A stretch of 64,000 nucleotides of DNA from Portunus trituberculatus. Taxonomy: Eukaryota > Arthropoda > Malacostraca > Decapoda > Portunidae. A model generated the notes under the pieces. That model was given only the letters and a program-made list of their open reading frames with translations. It was not told where the DNA came from and made no database searches. Below, piece after piece: positions 22,788-34,217 of this stretch (position 1 is the first letter of the stretch; every line of letters starts with the position of its first letter). The stretch spans positions 29,438,869 through 29,502,868 of the forward strand of contig NC_059296.1 of NCBI RefSeq assembly GCF_017591435.1, given 5' to 3'. A program made the position numbers and the translations under genes.

Positions 22788-22869
22788 GCGTACCAATGCG
22801 TGAGAGAGGGAATCGTGAAGGCTGCCAAAGCTAAGAGGCGCATTAGGAGACGCATTAAGGATTCTATTA

Positions 22870-22995
22870 ATCAGGGAAGCAGCAAGTGGAAGCCGCCCTT
22901 CTAATTGGACGAGCACGACCGTAAAGTGACTAATTGGAGAAAATGGACTAAATTACCCCGTCTGATTGTTCCCTGATGGTCGTAATTGGCCGCCC
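22870..22995. promoter_or_regulatory. Homeodomain-site cluster, candidate enhancer
   Basis: Three TAATTGG cores (CTAATTGG near 22911 and 22930, GTAATTGG near 22982), plus TAAATTACC and TAATCAGG, lie within about 125 bp of non-repetitive DNA. Such clusters are typical of homeodomain-bound enhancers. Function is inferred only from motif density. Confidence 0.3.
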
Positions 22996-23039
22996 CAAGG
23001 TTGAGGAGCCGCCGCCACTGACCGACAGGCAGGCACTCT

Positions 23040-23352
23040 GGCGGCGGTGGTGGTGGTGGTAGTGGTGGTGATTGTGGTGGTGGTAGTGGTATTTGTTTGT
23101 TGTTGTTTTTGTTGTTGGTGGTTTTGGTGGTGGCCTTCGTTTTGTTCTCCTCGTCCTTCTTCTCCTCCCTTTTCGTCTTAATTCTTGTTCTTGTTCTTGT
23201 TCCTCTTTATTCTTCCTCTTCTTTTTCTTTTTTTTTTCTTGTTGTTCTTGTTCTTGGTCTTCTTGTTCTTGTTGTTCTTGTTCTTCTTTTCTTCATCATC
23301 ATATTTATCATCATGAACATCATCATCATCTTTTCTTCTTCTTCTTCTTCTT

Positions 23353-23383
<31 letters not shown>

Positions 23384-23400
23384 TCATTATTATTATTATT
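23040..23400. repeat. GGT, TTG/TTC and TTC-ATT trinucleotide block
   Basis: GGT-rich about 23040-23140, CTTGTT-type triplets about 23180-23300, ATC runs about 23293-23330, pure (TTC)n about 23331-23382, and ATT to about 23405. Confidence 0.92.
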
Positions 23401-23767
23401 ACTATTCATCTTTCTTCTTCTCCTTCTCTTCCACCTCGTCCATTTCCAAACTTTACATCTCCATTCCAGCCACGCCAAAGGTCTTGTAGTTGTGCTATAA
23501 GAAATGAGCAGGGGAAGGTGAGGGCACGTATAGCCTTTGGTGGGTGGTGAGTGTACTGGGTGGGTATAGGGAAGCAGGAGAGGGCGGTGAGTTAATGGAC
23601 AATTTGGCTGCGGGGCGGAGGGAGGGTCAGTAAGGTGGAGGGGCAGCCAAACAGAGGCACGTGGGGCGCGGTTTGGATAAAAGGCAGGAAAATAAACATG
23701 GATGGACACCAAGGCAATTACTTAGCCTGAAGAACTCCACGGAGTGAGTGATGGGATAGTGGTGAGA
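23401..23767. other. Unique G-rich spacer, no gene seen
   Basis: Non-repetitive, G-rich on the + strand around 23510-23690. No coding evidence. Confidence 0.5.
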
Positions 23768-23843
23768 CTTCGATGTTTGCTGAAAAAAAAAAAAAAACGT
23801 GACTTTTCGATGTTTGCTGAAAAAAGAACATTGTGACTTTTTG
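23768..23843. repeat. Two-copy tandem duplication, 37-bp unit
   Basis: TTCGATGTTTGCTGAAAAAA followed by a variable A run and YGTGACTTTT occurs twice, at 23769 and 23806. Confidence 0.9.
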
Positions 23844-24233
23844 TAGAGCAATATGAAAAAAAAGTGATATCTTTATAATTGTTTAGCTCTTCTATCATAA
23901 CTTATTTTTAACCTCTTTTACTTACTCCTTAGAAACTGGCCCTTTGAGTAGACCTTTATTTTCAGCCTTTTTTTATACTACCCTTGGCTAGAACCTCGCT
24001 TACAAATATATGAATAAATAAATAAAATCTGTATAACATTTTAACTGTCTCATGACTCTCAGAGCTACATTTATTCCTGTTTCAAGATTCAGATATACTT
24101 TTATAGTTGTACCTTTGACACACATCCGTCTCCACGTCTAACTGAAGAAGGACGGTACAGTGATCTCCCTCATCTGTGAAAATCTTTAGAAATCATAGCA
24201 GAGCGCCAACCTCTGCCTACCAAGTGACTGACG

Positions 24234-24234
<1 letters not shown>
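23844..24234. other. AT-rich spacer, no gene seen
   Basis: Unique sequence with no supportable feature. Confidence 0.5.
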
Positions 24235-24310
<76 letters not shown>

Positions 24311-24325
24311 TGTGTGTGTGTGTGT
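24235..24325. repeat. (GT)n microsatellite
   Basis: GT array with one GA interruption near its right end. Confidence 0.98.
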
Positions 24326-24896
24326 TGCGGAGCCAGGGACACTATGATGTGATGTATCCATTAGTCTTAATCAGTATCCAGGTAAAAGTGGCTGAACTAG
24401 TTTTTCGATCCGTGATTCTGATAACAATGATGTTGTGGAACAAGATTCACTTTTGCCCCGCGGATGTCTTTGTTAGGCAGGAGTGGCCTCGTCCAACGCA
24501 TCCTCCTCTGTGTGAATGAGAACAATTATTATTTTAGAAGTTAAAAAGTACTTAGTGTTATGTTATAATGATTTTTGTTTTTTGGTAAAAGTTTCCGCTT
24601 TCAATCCTTCTCCGTTTTTATGAATTCCTTATTTTGGTGTTCTTGCTCTTTTTCTTTCTTGTTTTTTTTTTTTTTTTGTGAAGGAATGAGAAATTAGCTA
24701 GGAAGTGTTGAGATCTTAGGGAGTAAGTTGGGTTACCTACAGAAAAGAAGTGTGATGATCCTCTACTGGTGTGTGTGTGTGTGTGTGTGTGTGATCAATA
24801 AGTTATACACCATACAAGTTGCACATAAACACTTGCAAGGCTTAACATTCTCTGCAGCTCATTCCTTGGTACACCTTCAACTGTTTGCTTTTTTCA
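24326..24896. other. Unique spacer with a short (GT)n
   Basis: Contains a GT array at 24769-24792 and a T tract near 24662-24677. No gene seen. Confidence 0.6.
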
Positions 24897-25436
24897 CATC
24901 ACCATCCTTACACCACTACACTGCCACCACATTGCACGTTTACACCACTAACACCACATCATTCCACCTCTACATCACTGCCACCATCTCACCACCACCA
25001 CACTAATGCTACCATATAACACCACCACCATACTACTGCCACCATCTCATCACCACCACACCACTACCACCACCACACTACACCACCACACAACTATCAC
25101 AACACATCACCATACCACACCACTGCCATCTCATTACACCACTATGCCGCACCACAACCACACTACACATACCATGCAATGCCACTATGCCACACTACTT
25201 TTACCACATCACCACACCACTGCCACCATACCACATCATCATGTCTTACCTCTTGCTACCACACCACACTATTCGTATTTCATATTGATTCAGTACACCA
25301 CACCACACCACACCATACCACACCACACCACACTACCATAAGTAACACTACCATAGGCACCGTGCTATCAATATTAGAACTATAGCAACCCACACACCAC
25401 CATTATCACCACCAGCACTATCACCACAACTAGATC
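24897..25436. repeat. Degenerate CACCA-rich tract
   Basis: About 540 bp of imperfect CACCA, CACCACA and CATACCA repeats, with a more regular (CCACA)n part at about 25297-25335. G is almost absent from the + strand. Confidence 0.9.
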
Positions 25437-25653
25437 CATATTCAGAAACTCTTAGGACTCTCACCACGACTATTTTCCAAGGCCACAAAGATGATTAACG
25501 GGGTTTTCAAGATTGTTTCTCCAGTTGATAATGTAGAAATCTTGTCAGTCTGCCTCTAGAACCGTAAAAAAATACCTTAAAAAAATTCATGTAGATCTAA
25601 ATAAAGCCTTTTGAAATGTTCGAGGTGAGATACAGAAAAGTTTGAGAATACAG
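25437..25653. mobile_element. Possible second MITE family, ~217 bp
   Basis: The left end CATATTCAGAAACTCTTAGG and the right end, read inward as GTATTCTCAAACTTTTCTG, form imperfect inverted termini. The interior is AT-rich and has no convincing ORF. The terminal motif GTATTCTCAAAC recurs at 36499 and 63604. A minus-strand frame across the right end is treated as element sequence. Assignment rests on termini seen by eye. Confidence 0.45.
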
Positions 25654-25849
25654 GTCATAGTACACCACCATCACCGCCACACAGAACCCAGGAATGATGG
25701 TCGAGGCTCGCATTTCATCTGCTCCGGCTGACCTCTCACTGCGCTGCGGAATTTCAGTATAATACGTATCGGTAATAGAAAATTTCTCACCCTCTTCCAC
25801 TAAAAGGCGAGTCTCGCTAGCCGATACTGGATGCGATGGAAGCCTTTCT

Positions 25850-25985
25850 TAGTTTATGGCTCAATTAATAGCCAGGTGATTGGTAGCGGCTATAAATTAT
25901 TCCATTGTTGGAGGTGCGAGTTTGGCGGGGGTCGGAGGCCGGTTTAAATTACCCGCCATAAACACCACCGCTGTGACGTCACGCC
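25850..25985. promoter_or_regulatory. Candidate regulatory island with a perfect CRE
   Basis: A palindromic TGACGTCA (25974-25981) is the consensus CREB/ATF site. Upstream in the same GC-balanced block are CAATTAATAG, GGTGATTGG, CTATAAATTATTCC and CCATTGTT. A TATA-like CTATAAAT lies near 25889, but the spacing to the CRE does not fix a promoter direction. Confidence 0.35.
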
Positions 25986-26740
25986 TTTGTTGAGGGCGAC
26001 GAGCCTAAAATCTTCCTGCCAGATGAGTGGTGTAGTAAAGCCTCGTGTAGTAAAGCCTCCGCCCCTCACCTTGTCTCGCGTCGTCTCGCCTCGCCTCGCC
26101 TCTCAGCCAGGCCGTGCACCGCATTCTCAAACCTCTCGCCGACTTATCTCTAATACTTTCAACAGACTTTAGTGGCGGGTATTGGGGTTTCATCAGGCTT
26201 TAGTGAAGGTTATTGGTGTTTTCAGGGGAGTTTCATGGTTCCGCTGATTGTATGATAAATGTATTTTGTATTATCAATAGCAACGGGATAGAGGTAAAAA
26301 CAACTAATTATTATCTCTATGGGCTTTGAAAGTAGTTAATAGCTTTCCACATAGTGACCTTAGTGTTTCATGTGTTTAATGTATCTTTTTATTTTGATAT
26401 CTGTACTGAATTATATGAAAAGACACTTGGGATTTATGTTATGTTCCTACAGTGTTGTCTAAGTGTAGTGACAAATGTTACTCTAGTCACATTTGTCTTA
26501 GTGAGCTAAAAGGCAGCATGAGTACTTTCTCTTCTGCAGTTCCTTCCAGTGTGCTTAGATTATATTATCAGTCAGTGTCGCGGAGGAATATGATGCATCG
26601 ATGCTGTGGTAATAAGAAACTGATTTTGTACACTGATACGCGTTTGGCTGTATGGTATGCACTGCTTGGCTCTCAGTGCCCCGATGAAGACTGCGATGGA
26701 AATAAAACAGCTTTTGGAGTGCTCATGTGTTTGATTTTAT
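25986..26740. other. Spacer with small duplications
   Basis: A perfect 15-bp tandem duplication GTGTAGTAAAGCCTC at 26030-26059, then a CGCCT run at about 26083-26102. The rest is unique DNA with no recognised gene. Confidence 0.6.
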
Positions 26741-27084
26741 GACTAACTCGCCTGATTTGCTTCATTGTTCCTTTACATATAAGATCATTTAGATGGACTG
26801 CAATTTGAATGCTGAAATATAGATTGATTTTTCACTGAAGCAAAAGTGAATATTACACACTAGTGAAAAGCCGCTTGGGAAATTTTGTGACTAAGCTACT
26901 TTGTTTCATTGTTTCTATCTGTGACATCATTGGATTGGACTGTTATTTGAAGTAATGATATTGAGGTAGATTTTCACCAAAGGCTAAAGCGAAAATCGTT
27001 GACTAGTGAAGCGTTATGTATGATAATTCACTACATCTGCTTTGTTTCATTGTTTCTATGTCACATCATTTGGGTTAACTATTG
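26741..27084. repeat. Degenerate tandem repeat, ~133-148-bp unit, 2.5 copies
   Basis: GACTAAnCT...TTTGTTTCATTGTTTCTAT...ACATCATT...GGACTG...ATTTGAA...AGATTTTCAC...ACTAGTGAAnGC recurs from 26741 and 26889. A third partial copy starts near 27022. Similarity between copies 1 and 2 spans the full unit. Confidence 0.85.
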
Positions 27085-27189
27085 CTACAAACCGTACAGG
27101 TAAGATTAATTCGCCTTTGTCGCCACCGCTTATGTGCTGAACATCTCCCGCCTTTCACTTCCCCCACCTCGCTCTTCTAGTAGTATTGT

Positions 27190-27403
27190 TTAACCGCTTC
27201 AGTACCGTGACGCTTTTCCATATTCATTCTGTTTACCACATGGCGATTTTATACAGCTTCAGAAACTTATTTTGGGTATTAGAATAGTGAAAACTGTTGT
27301 TATTAATCTTCTCACCATCACAGACCCTTGCTAATGTCAATAAAATGGACTAACCGTACAGAAATCTCAAGGTAAAAATGTGTCCCAGTATTGAAGGAGT
27401 TAA
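27190..27403 (-). mobile_element. TTAA-flanked MITE, copy E (inverted)
   Basis: Reverse-orientation member of the family at 19820. TTAA lies at 27190-27193 and 27400-27403. The left end is CCGCTTCAGTACCGTGACGC; the right end, read inward, is CTCCTTCAATACTGGGACAC. The complement of the shared interior (CCATATTCATTCTG, ATTAATCTTCTC) is present. The perfect TTAA on both sides supports target-site duplication. Confidence 0.85.
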
Positions 27404-27824
27404 GAGTAATAGCAATAGCATTAGTACTATGATATTGATAGCATGAATATGACACCTTCTTTCTCCTTATTGCATTCCTAACACTGTCCTTTTATTCACT
27501 GTACACTATTTCCAATCCCTGCTCTCGCACTGATGGCTTCTCATTTATTCTCCGTCTTTATAGTTAGCAATGCTTATGATTGGCTGTGGGCAGAGTGGGA
27601 GGCAGGAAAGGCAGTGAGTTGCAGTTAGAGATCGTGTGTGGGAGGAAAGGCTGGCTGGATGATCTGAGGCTACAAAGCAGGACTAGGGATTAAGAGGAGG
27701 TAGTGGAATGTCAGGGGAAAAAATGAGGGAAAGGTTGTGAAATGGAAGGTGGGACGAACGTTTTGGGGAGCTGATGAGGGTCTGGGGGAATGAAAAGCTT
27801 GGATGATGTGTGTTGAGACTGGCG

Positions 27825-27856
<32 letters not shown>

Positions 27857-28464
27857 GGGATTGTAGTGTTGGCGATGGTGGAGTTGTGGTCCAATGCCTG
27901 AGCTACTGGTAATTGCAAAAGAAATGCTTGTTTATTAATTTTTTTTTTTTGTTTACTTACATTTATCGTTTTATTTATATTTATTTTGTTTACATTTTTA
28001 CCGGATGAAGGACTCGGAGAAATGATATTAACAAAATGTGTAAGTTTTTTGTTTTTCACCGCCTTCCTTAAAAACAATGATGATAATAAGAGAATAAATA
28101 AATATATAAGCCAGTTTATATTCCGAATCACCTTAAAAGTTTTGATTAAAGAAGACAAAGTCGAAAGCAAAGTCAGATTCAAGCAGAGTTTCAGAGTATA
28201 TTATATCAGTAAAAAATATGATTCGAATTCTTTATGTCTGTTTGGTGAGACGATACTGCTACAGCTTCATCCCATCACCTCTTACTGTCTCACATTATTT
28301 TTTGTAAGCTGAGTGTTTAGAGATGCATAAACTTCCTTCCTAGGATTTAACGTGGTTCAAAATAGCAATATCAAAACATCTAAGATAACGCAAATGAAGT
28401 AAGGAAAATAATACCTCCTCCAGTTAGATATTATCCCAAGAGATCAACCAACCTTCAGACATAA
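27404..28464. other. Unique spacer, no gene seen
   Basis: Contains a short (GTT)n/(GGT)n run at about 27822-27860 and T-rich stretches. The minus-strand frame at 27670-28182 includes that repeat and shows no domain. Confidence 0.5.
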
Positions 28465-28638
28465 CTAAGCACTAGACTCGTATACCACAGAGAACAAAAC
28501 TACAACTTCCACCTTGCCTCCAACCACTGCGGTAAAGTTAATTCTAGCGTGTTGGTGGTCGGGCTCTTCATCCCAGCGGTCCATTGACACAAGAATGTAG
28601 TTTGTTTCCTCGATGTCTTGTTTGATGACACGGTTCAT
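28465..28638 (-). CDS. Small ORF, 57 aa, unrecognised
   Basis: The ATG at 28638 opens 57 codons to TAG, with an in-frame stop about ten codons upstream. The middle section has balanced, protein-like composition rich in Asp, Glu, His and Arg, including YILVSMDRWDEEPDHQHARI. The C-terminus is hydrophobic. No signal peptide, splice site or family is recognised. It may be an exon fragment or a chance ORF. Confidence 0.15.
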   Translation of the reverse strand: MNRVIKQDIEETNYILVSMDRWDEEPDHQHARINFTAVVGGKVEVVVLFSVVYESSA

Positions 28639-29943
<1,305 letters not shown>

Positions 29944-30092
29944 AAGTCAACATTATTGGGCTTTTGATTAATTAATGAAGTGATGAAGAAAAGTAGTGGA
30001 ACTATAAATGCAGAAGGTGGTCTTAGTAACATTATAATAATCAGAAAGTGAAGATACCGCTCCACATGCTGAGACTCCCGCTGCTGCCTTCA

Positions 30093-30767
30093 CTATGGCA
30101 CAAGAAGGAGCACCAAGGCTGTGATGGCCAGGTTGAACACTCCTATGGACAACAGAGCGTGGCCTTGTGAAAGGTTTATCAGCTTATGCTCCTCCGATAC
30201 ATTGTTCTCTCCTATATTTGTTAGTCTGAGAGCAGAGAGGATTTTGTGCAGGCCACGTGGACGCTCTGGCTCAACAATTGTTCTTCCTCCTCGCTTGAAC
30301 AGTTTGAGGAACGGCTGGGTCTTGTCGAGGGAAGGGTTGGCTGCTGGCTGGGATGTTTCCTTCGCTGAAGAGAAAAGTTTCCACCTTCGTACTTCACCAT
30401 TTTTCTCAGGTGAGCGACTCTTCCCAGGTTCCGAAGAAACTTTCCCGAAGTGAATGATTAGGGCGACCCCGACCACCACCAGGAGGACGACCACCATGGA
30501 CACACTGAGCACTACAATCGCCTTCCGCACTTCAGGAAGAACGATCTTAATGTCCGTTGGCTTCTTTAATTGATTCTCCTTTTTCGCCTTACGTCTTTCG
30601 GAGTGCGAGCAGCGGTTGCCATAACGCACACCACTCCGCGTCATTTTGTAGCAGGTGGAGCAGTCACTGGAACACCCGTGACTGCTGCCGCTGCTTGATG
30701 ACACCCTCAGTGCGGCGCCCTCGTTCCCCGTCTTCTTGGCGCGCAGGGGAGGAATTGTTGGTTTCAT
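30093..30767 (-). CDS. Orphan membrane protein ORF (224 aa), possible 3' exon
   Basis: I do not recognise the family. The frame starts at an ATG (30765-30767) and ends at TAG. It avoids simple repeats and has varied amino-acid use. Residues 1-80 are Ser/Lys/Arg-rich and polar, with a cysteine cluster at about 32, 36, 39 and 53. Residues about 83-107 form one strong transmembrane helix of Val/Leu/Ile. Residues about 108-200 are basic and polar. Residues about 203-224 form a second hydrophobic stretch that runs to the stop, like a tail anchor or an exon cut short. The ATG has C at -3, a weak start context. The frame stays open upstream to a pyrimidine-rich CTTTAG acceptor-like site ending at 30787, so this may be a 3' exon rather than a whole gene. 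No canonical AATAAA was found just downstream. Confidence 0.5.
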   Translation of the reverse strand: MKPTIPPLRAKKTGNEGAALRVSSSSGSSHGCSSDCSTCYKMTRSGVRYGNRCSHSERRKAKKENQLKKPTDIKIVLPEVRKAIVVLSVSMVVVLLVVVGVALIIHFGKVSSEPGKSRSPEKNGEVRRWKLFSSAKETSQPAANPSLDKTQPFLKLFKRGGRTIVEPERPRGLHKILSALRLTNIGENNVSEEHKLINLSQGHALLSIGVFNLAITALVLLLVP

Positions 30768-30786
30768 GTGTTTAGCTTGAGGATAT

Positions 30787-30811
30787 CTAAAGAAAAAAAA
30801 TAAATAAAAGT
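30787..30811 (-). other. Putative 3' splice site of the 224-aa ORF
   Basis: On the minus strand a T-rich tract ends in CTTTAG. The next 19 nt are in frame with the ORF and lack stops (encoding YPQAKH before Met). This fits a splice acceptor, by inspection only. Confidence 0.4.
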
Positions 30812-31336
30812 TATTTAACAGGAAAGGTCAGCTTACTATATCATAAACGCTTATGTAGGGGAGGTAGCGCCACCAGTATTGTGCCTCGGCATAGGAAGTG
30901 AGGTGGTCAGCTTTTTCTTCCATTATGTTCACTGGGTTTTGTAGGGAAGTAAAGCAAGAGTACAGATCAAATACACAACTTATGGGAGGTGATTGATCTG
31001 GAAATGTTTTGTAGTATGTTTACTTTGATGTAACACTGTGCGGGCGTCTCCGGAATGCATTTAGTGGATGATGCGTTGCAGGTTTTGTGTGGAGTGACCA
31101 GTTGTCAAACGTGAAGCAGCGAGTGGAGAGTGTGCTGAAGGGAGGGTGAGCATCTCTAGGCAGCCTCTTGAGAACAGGGATGGCAGGCTGGGATGGGCGA
31201 GGTGTTGGGGAGTGTGTCAGCAGAGTTGAATGAGATTATATATTTTCAGTGCGTCAACATATAGAACTACGACGATTAAAGAAAATTTCGTCTGTCTGTC
31301 TGTTTGTCTGTCAATATATGAACGTATGCATGTATG
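30812..31336. other. Unique spacer, no gene seen
   Basis: GC-balanced DNA on the 5' side of the 224-aa ORF. Earlier exons could lie here but none is recognised. Confidence 0.45.
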
Positions 31337-31790
31337 TCCGCTCCACCCTCCTCTCCTCTCCTCTTCTCTCCTCTCTACGTCTTTGTGTTAACGTTGCCGC
31401 ACCCTTCGTTCATCTTTTCGTTTAGCTCGTACTTTCGTCCTCCTCTGCCTCTCGTCCTCGTTCCTCTCATTCCCTCGTCCCTGTTGTTCCTCTTGTCCCT
31501 CGTCCCTCTCTTTCCTATCCCCATCTCTTCCCTCTTGATCCCTCGTCCTCTCGTCCCCTTACTCCATTCTCGTGTCACTCCCTCTTCTCTTCACCCTTCT
31601 CTCTCGTTCCTCTCACCTCCTTTGTCTCCTCTCCTTTCGCCCCCTCGTTTCCTCATCTCGTCTCCATCCTCCCACTTACTCACTTGTCCCCTATCCACAT
31701 CGTTCCCTCATCTCCATCCCTCTCCACGTCCCTCGTCTCCTCTCACTCACCTCGTCCCCTCGTCAGCATGGCCGCCCTTCCGGTCACGGA
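31337..31790. other. Pyrimidine-dominated non-microsatellite tract
   Basis: About 450 bp of C/T-rich + strand (CTCCTCTCCTC, CCTCGTCCCTC and similar) with few purine runs and no fixed unit. It looks like an eroded simple repeat. Confidence 0.7.
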
Positions 31791-31794
31791 CAGT

Positions 31795-32030
31795 TAAGTT
31801 AATTAGCCGGGAACGTTCTGCTCGCCAATATTGAGAAGAACCGCCATTATATAAACAAATATTTGATCGGTGGTAATTTAATTAATATTCCCATGGCGAC
31901 ATATTGTTCGCGGGTAAATGAGGCAATTACCGCCGCGCCGAGCTGCCCTCAGGTAATTAATTGCGTGCGACTGTATCAAATATATGTTTTCCTGGGTTTT
32001 GTAGGCTTGGTAATTGGAAAAGTGCGTCAT
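31795..32030. promoter_or_regulatory. Homeodomain/forkhead site cluster, candidate enhancer
   Basis: Within about 235 bp of unique sequence: GTTAATTAGC (about 31798), ATATAAACAAATATTTG (forkhead-like, about 31849), GTAATTTAATTAATATT (about 31873), CAATTACC (31924), GGTAATTAATTGC (about 31952) and GGTAATTGG (about 32009). This is the densest TAATT cluster outside simple repeats. It has no ORF of substance, and enhancer function is inferred. Confidence 0.4.
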
Positions 32031-32917
32031 AATAGGGAAAAATTAAGTTGTTTTCCGACACTCCTGCACATGTATATTTTTTTCTTCTTTAACATTTCGC
32101 ACGCTTTTATAATTTCTAGTTTTTATGAATTTTTATTGTACTTGAATTCAATAATATGATTCATAAATACAACCACAGAGTAGCAAATATATCAAATTGA
32201 ACCCTTTCACTGCTGCTGACACTGTGACACTTCCTGGTGCAATGAGTAAACCAGACAAATTCACTGGTGGGAAATATAACTTCTCTTCCTGCGCCTGTTG
32301 GTACCCACACAACGCTTAGTGTTTAGTTTAGTGCCTTTCTCAGTTTCCCTCATCTACAAATATATCTTTTATCAATACACCCGGACATCATCTCTCTTTA
32401 GGCCTTCCTCCTTTTCTCTTGCCGGGGAAATTTTATCTGTAACATTCTGCTGCTCACGTATAACTCATCTCTCTTCCTAACCTAACCTGATTACCACAGT
32501 TTTCCTCATTCACTACACTGTCTTCATTCACTCCATCTATAAACCCTTCCTTTCTTTCTCCTGCCACGTAAATTTATCTGCAATGCCATTCATCCCCACA
32601 TACTCATACTTTCATAACGTCCAGAAACCACCACAGTTTTCCCTATTTACTATACTGTCTTCTTTCTCTCCCTCTATAAACTTTCCATTACGTTTTTTTT
32701 TTTTCTCCAGCCAGATTATATCCACCTATACTCCCTCCTCCTCCTTCCCACGAGCGATTTAAAGATACTGAATATACTTGATCACTTTCTTGTACTATAT
32801 CATTGTATTAGTAGAAGCCACAGTATTTAGGGGGTGTTCAGTATGTATGAAGTTATGAATGGATATAAGATAAATGACTGTGTGAATTGAAAAATGGCAA
32901 GTGGTAGATAGCCAGGT

Positions 32918-32920
<3 letters not shown>
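32031..32920. other. AT- and pyrimidine-rich spacer, no gene seen
   Basis: Includes an imperfect duplication of ACCACAGTTTTCC...CATTCACTACACTGTCTTC (about 32491 and 32629) and a T tract near 32693. No gene recognised. Confidence 0.5.

Positions 32921-32992
<72 letters not shown>
32921..32992. repeat. (AG)n microsatellite
   Basis: Perfect AG array of 36 units. Confidence 0.98.
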
Positions 32993-32994
<2 letters not shown>

Positions 32995-33179
32995 GGTACA
33001 GAAGGAGCTAGAAAAGGAGAAAGAACAGAAAGTAAAAGTTAAGACAAAGAAGAGAAGAGTTAAGGAGGGAAAGGAGTGGAAAAGGTTATGAAGGAGGCAG
33101 AAATGAAGAGGGCGATGTTGAGGGAATGAAAGATGGAAGGGAGCAGACAGAGGAAAAAAGAGAGGGAGAGAGGGATGAG

Positions 33180-33440
33180 GGGCTGCGTCACGGTGTTGTC
33201 TGTGTTATCCAAACCATTTTGGGAAACGTCAAATATGATGTATTGTGGCTTTATAAGTTGTCAAGGTTGTTGCGCACCAGTGAAAACCTTTAGTCTTGGT
33301 AAAAAGCGCCATTAAACTTTAATGGCACAGGAACATAGCGGCGGAGGTGGCGTGTCGCCCGGCAAGGCCCACCACCGAGGGGACGCAGGAAAAAAAATTG
33401 CCAACCTTATGCACAAGTCACCTGGCCATTGTTGTGTCGC
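33180..33440. promoter_or_regulatory. Non-repetitive island with a 19-bp palindrome
   Basis: GC-balanced unique DNA. It contains a perfect palindrome GCCATTAAA-C-TTTAATGGC at 33308-33326, which offers two opposed ATTA/TAAT half-sites. GGCTTTATAAGTTGTCAAGG and GTCACCTGGCCATTGTTG are nearby. Candidate conserved regulatory DNA; no gene is recognised. Confidence 0.3.
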
Positions 33441-33667
33441 GGTGCGCGAGGTCGGCGGCACGCGGCCCAAGCGGGAAGAAAGGACCGGGCTGACTGAAGA
33501 AGAAAAGAGAGATAATTTGTCAAACTTGAGCCTCTTTGAATATAGTTAGACCGTAGACTGTATCATAAAGGTCCATTACATCATATTTTTCGGCTTAATG
33601 ACTAGTAAAACGAAGGATCTTTACTTATCTTGCTGCTCGAGAACCTTGAGATAACAAAGATGATGGC

Positions 33668-33800
<133 letters not shown>

Positions 33801-34010
33801 CACATATGCAAATAGTCATCCGTCTTATCTCATCGCTATGCATGTGGTGAATTGTCTCGATAATTAAATTTTAATTTATAGTTAACAGCCTGCCAGGTTA
33901 TAAATTTAATTTCAAGGGAATTATGAAGGGCTTGCACAGACTGAGGGAGTGCCGGGCTGAGGCTGAGAGACCCACGTTATAAAGCATGCAGACCGAGTGA
34001 CAATATCTTC

Positions 34011-34012
<2 letters not shown>

Positions 34013-34051
<39 letters not shown>

Positions 34052-34164
34052 CCAGAGGTGTGTGTGTGGTCAGGGGTGGGTGTTGCCAGGGGTGTGGTGG
34101 GAAGAAATATCAGCATTGCGTTCATCAATGGAGTATTTCTATCATTAATACGTAAGCGATGATC

Positions 34165-34216
<52 letters not shown>
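34013..34216. repeat. Two (GT)n microsatellites
   Basis: GT arrays 34013-34050 and 34166-34216, with GT-rich sequence between them (GGTCAGGGGTGGGTG). Confidence 0.96.

Positions 34217-34217
<1 letters not shown>

Noticed and set aside
25597..25800. 67-codon minus-strand frame
   Set aside because: Starts at a non-ATG codon and its 3' half lies in the candidate MITE terminus.
32198..32240. AACCCTTTCACTGCTGCTGACACT resembling a MITE left end
   Set aside because: Only the first dozen bases resemble the TTAA family. The interior does not match and no right end was found.
32474..32490. CCTAACCTAACCT resembling the arthropod telomere repeat (TTAGG)n
   Set aside because: Only about 2.5 units, expected by chance, with no extended array.
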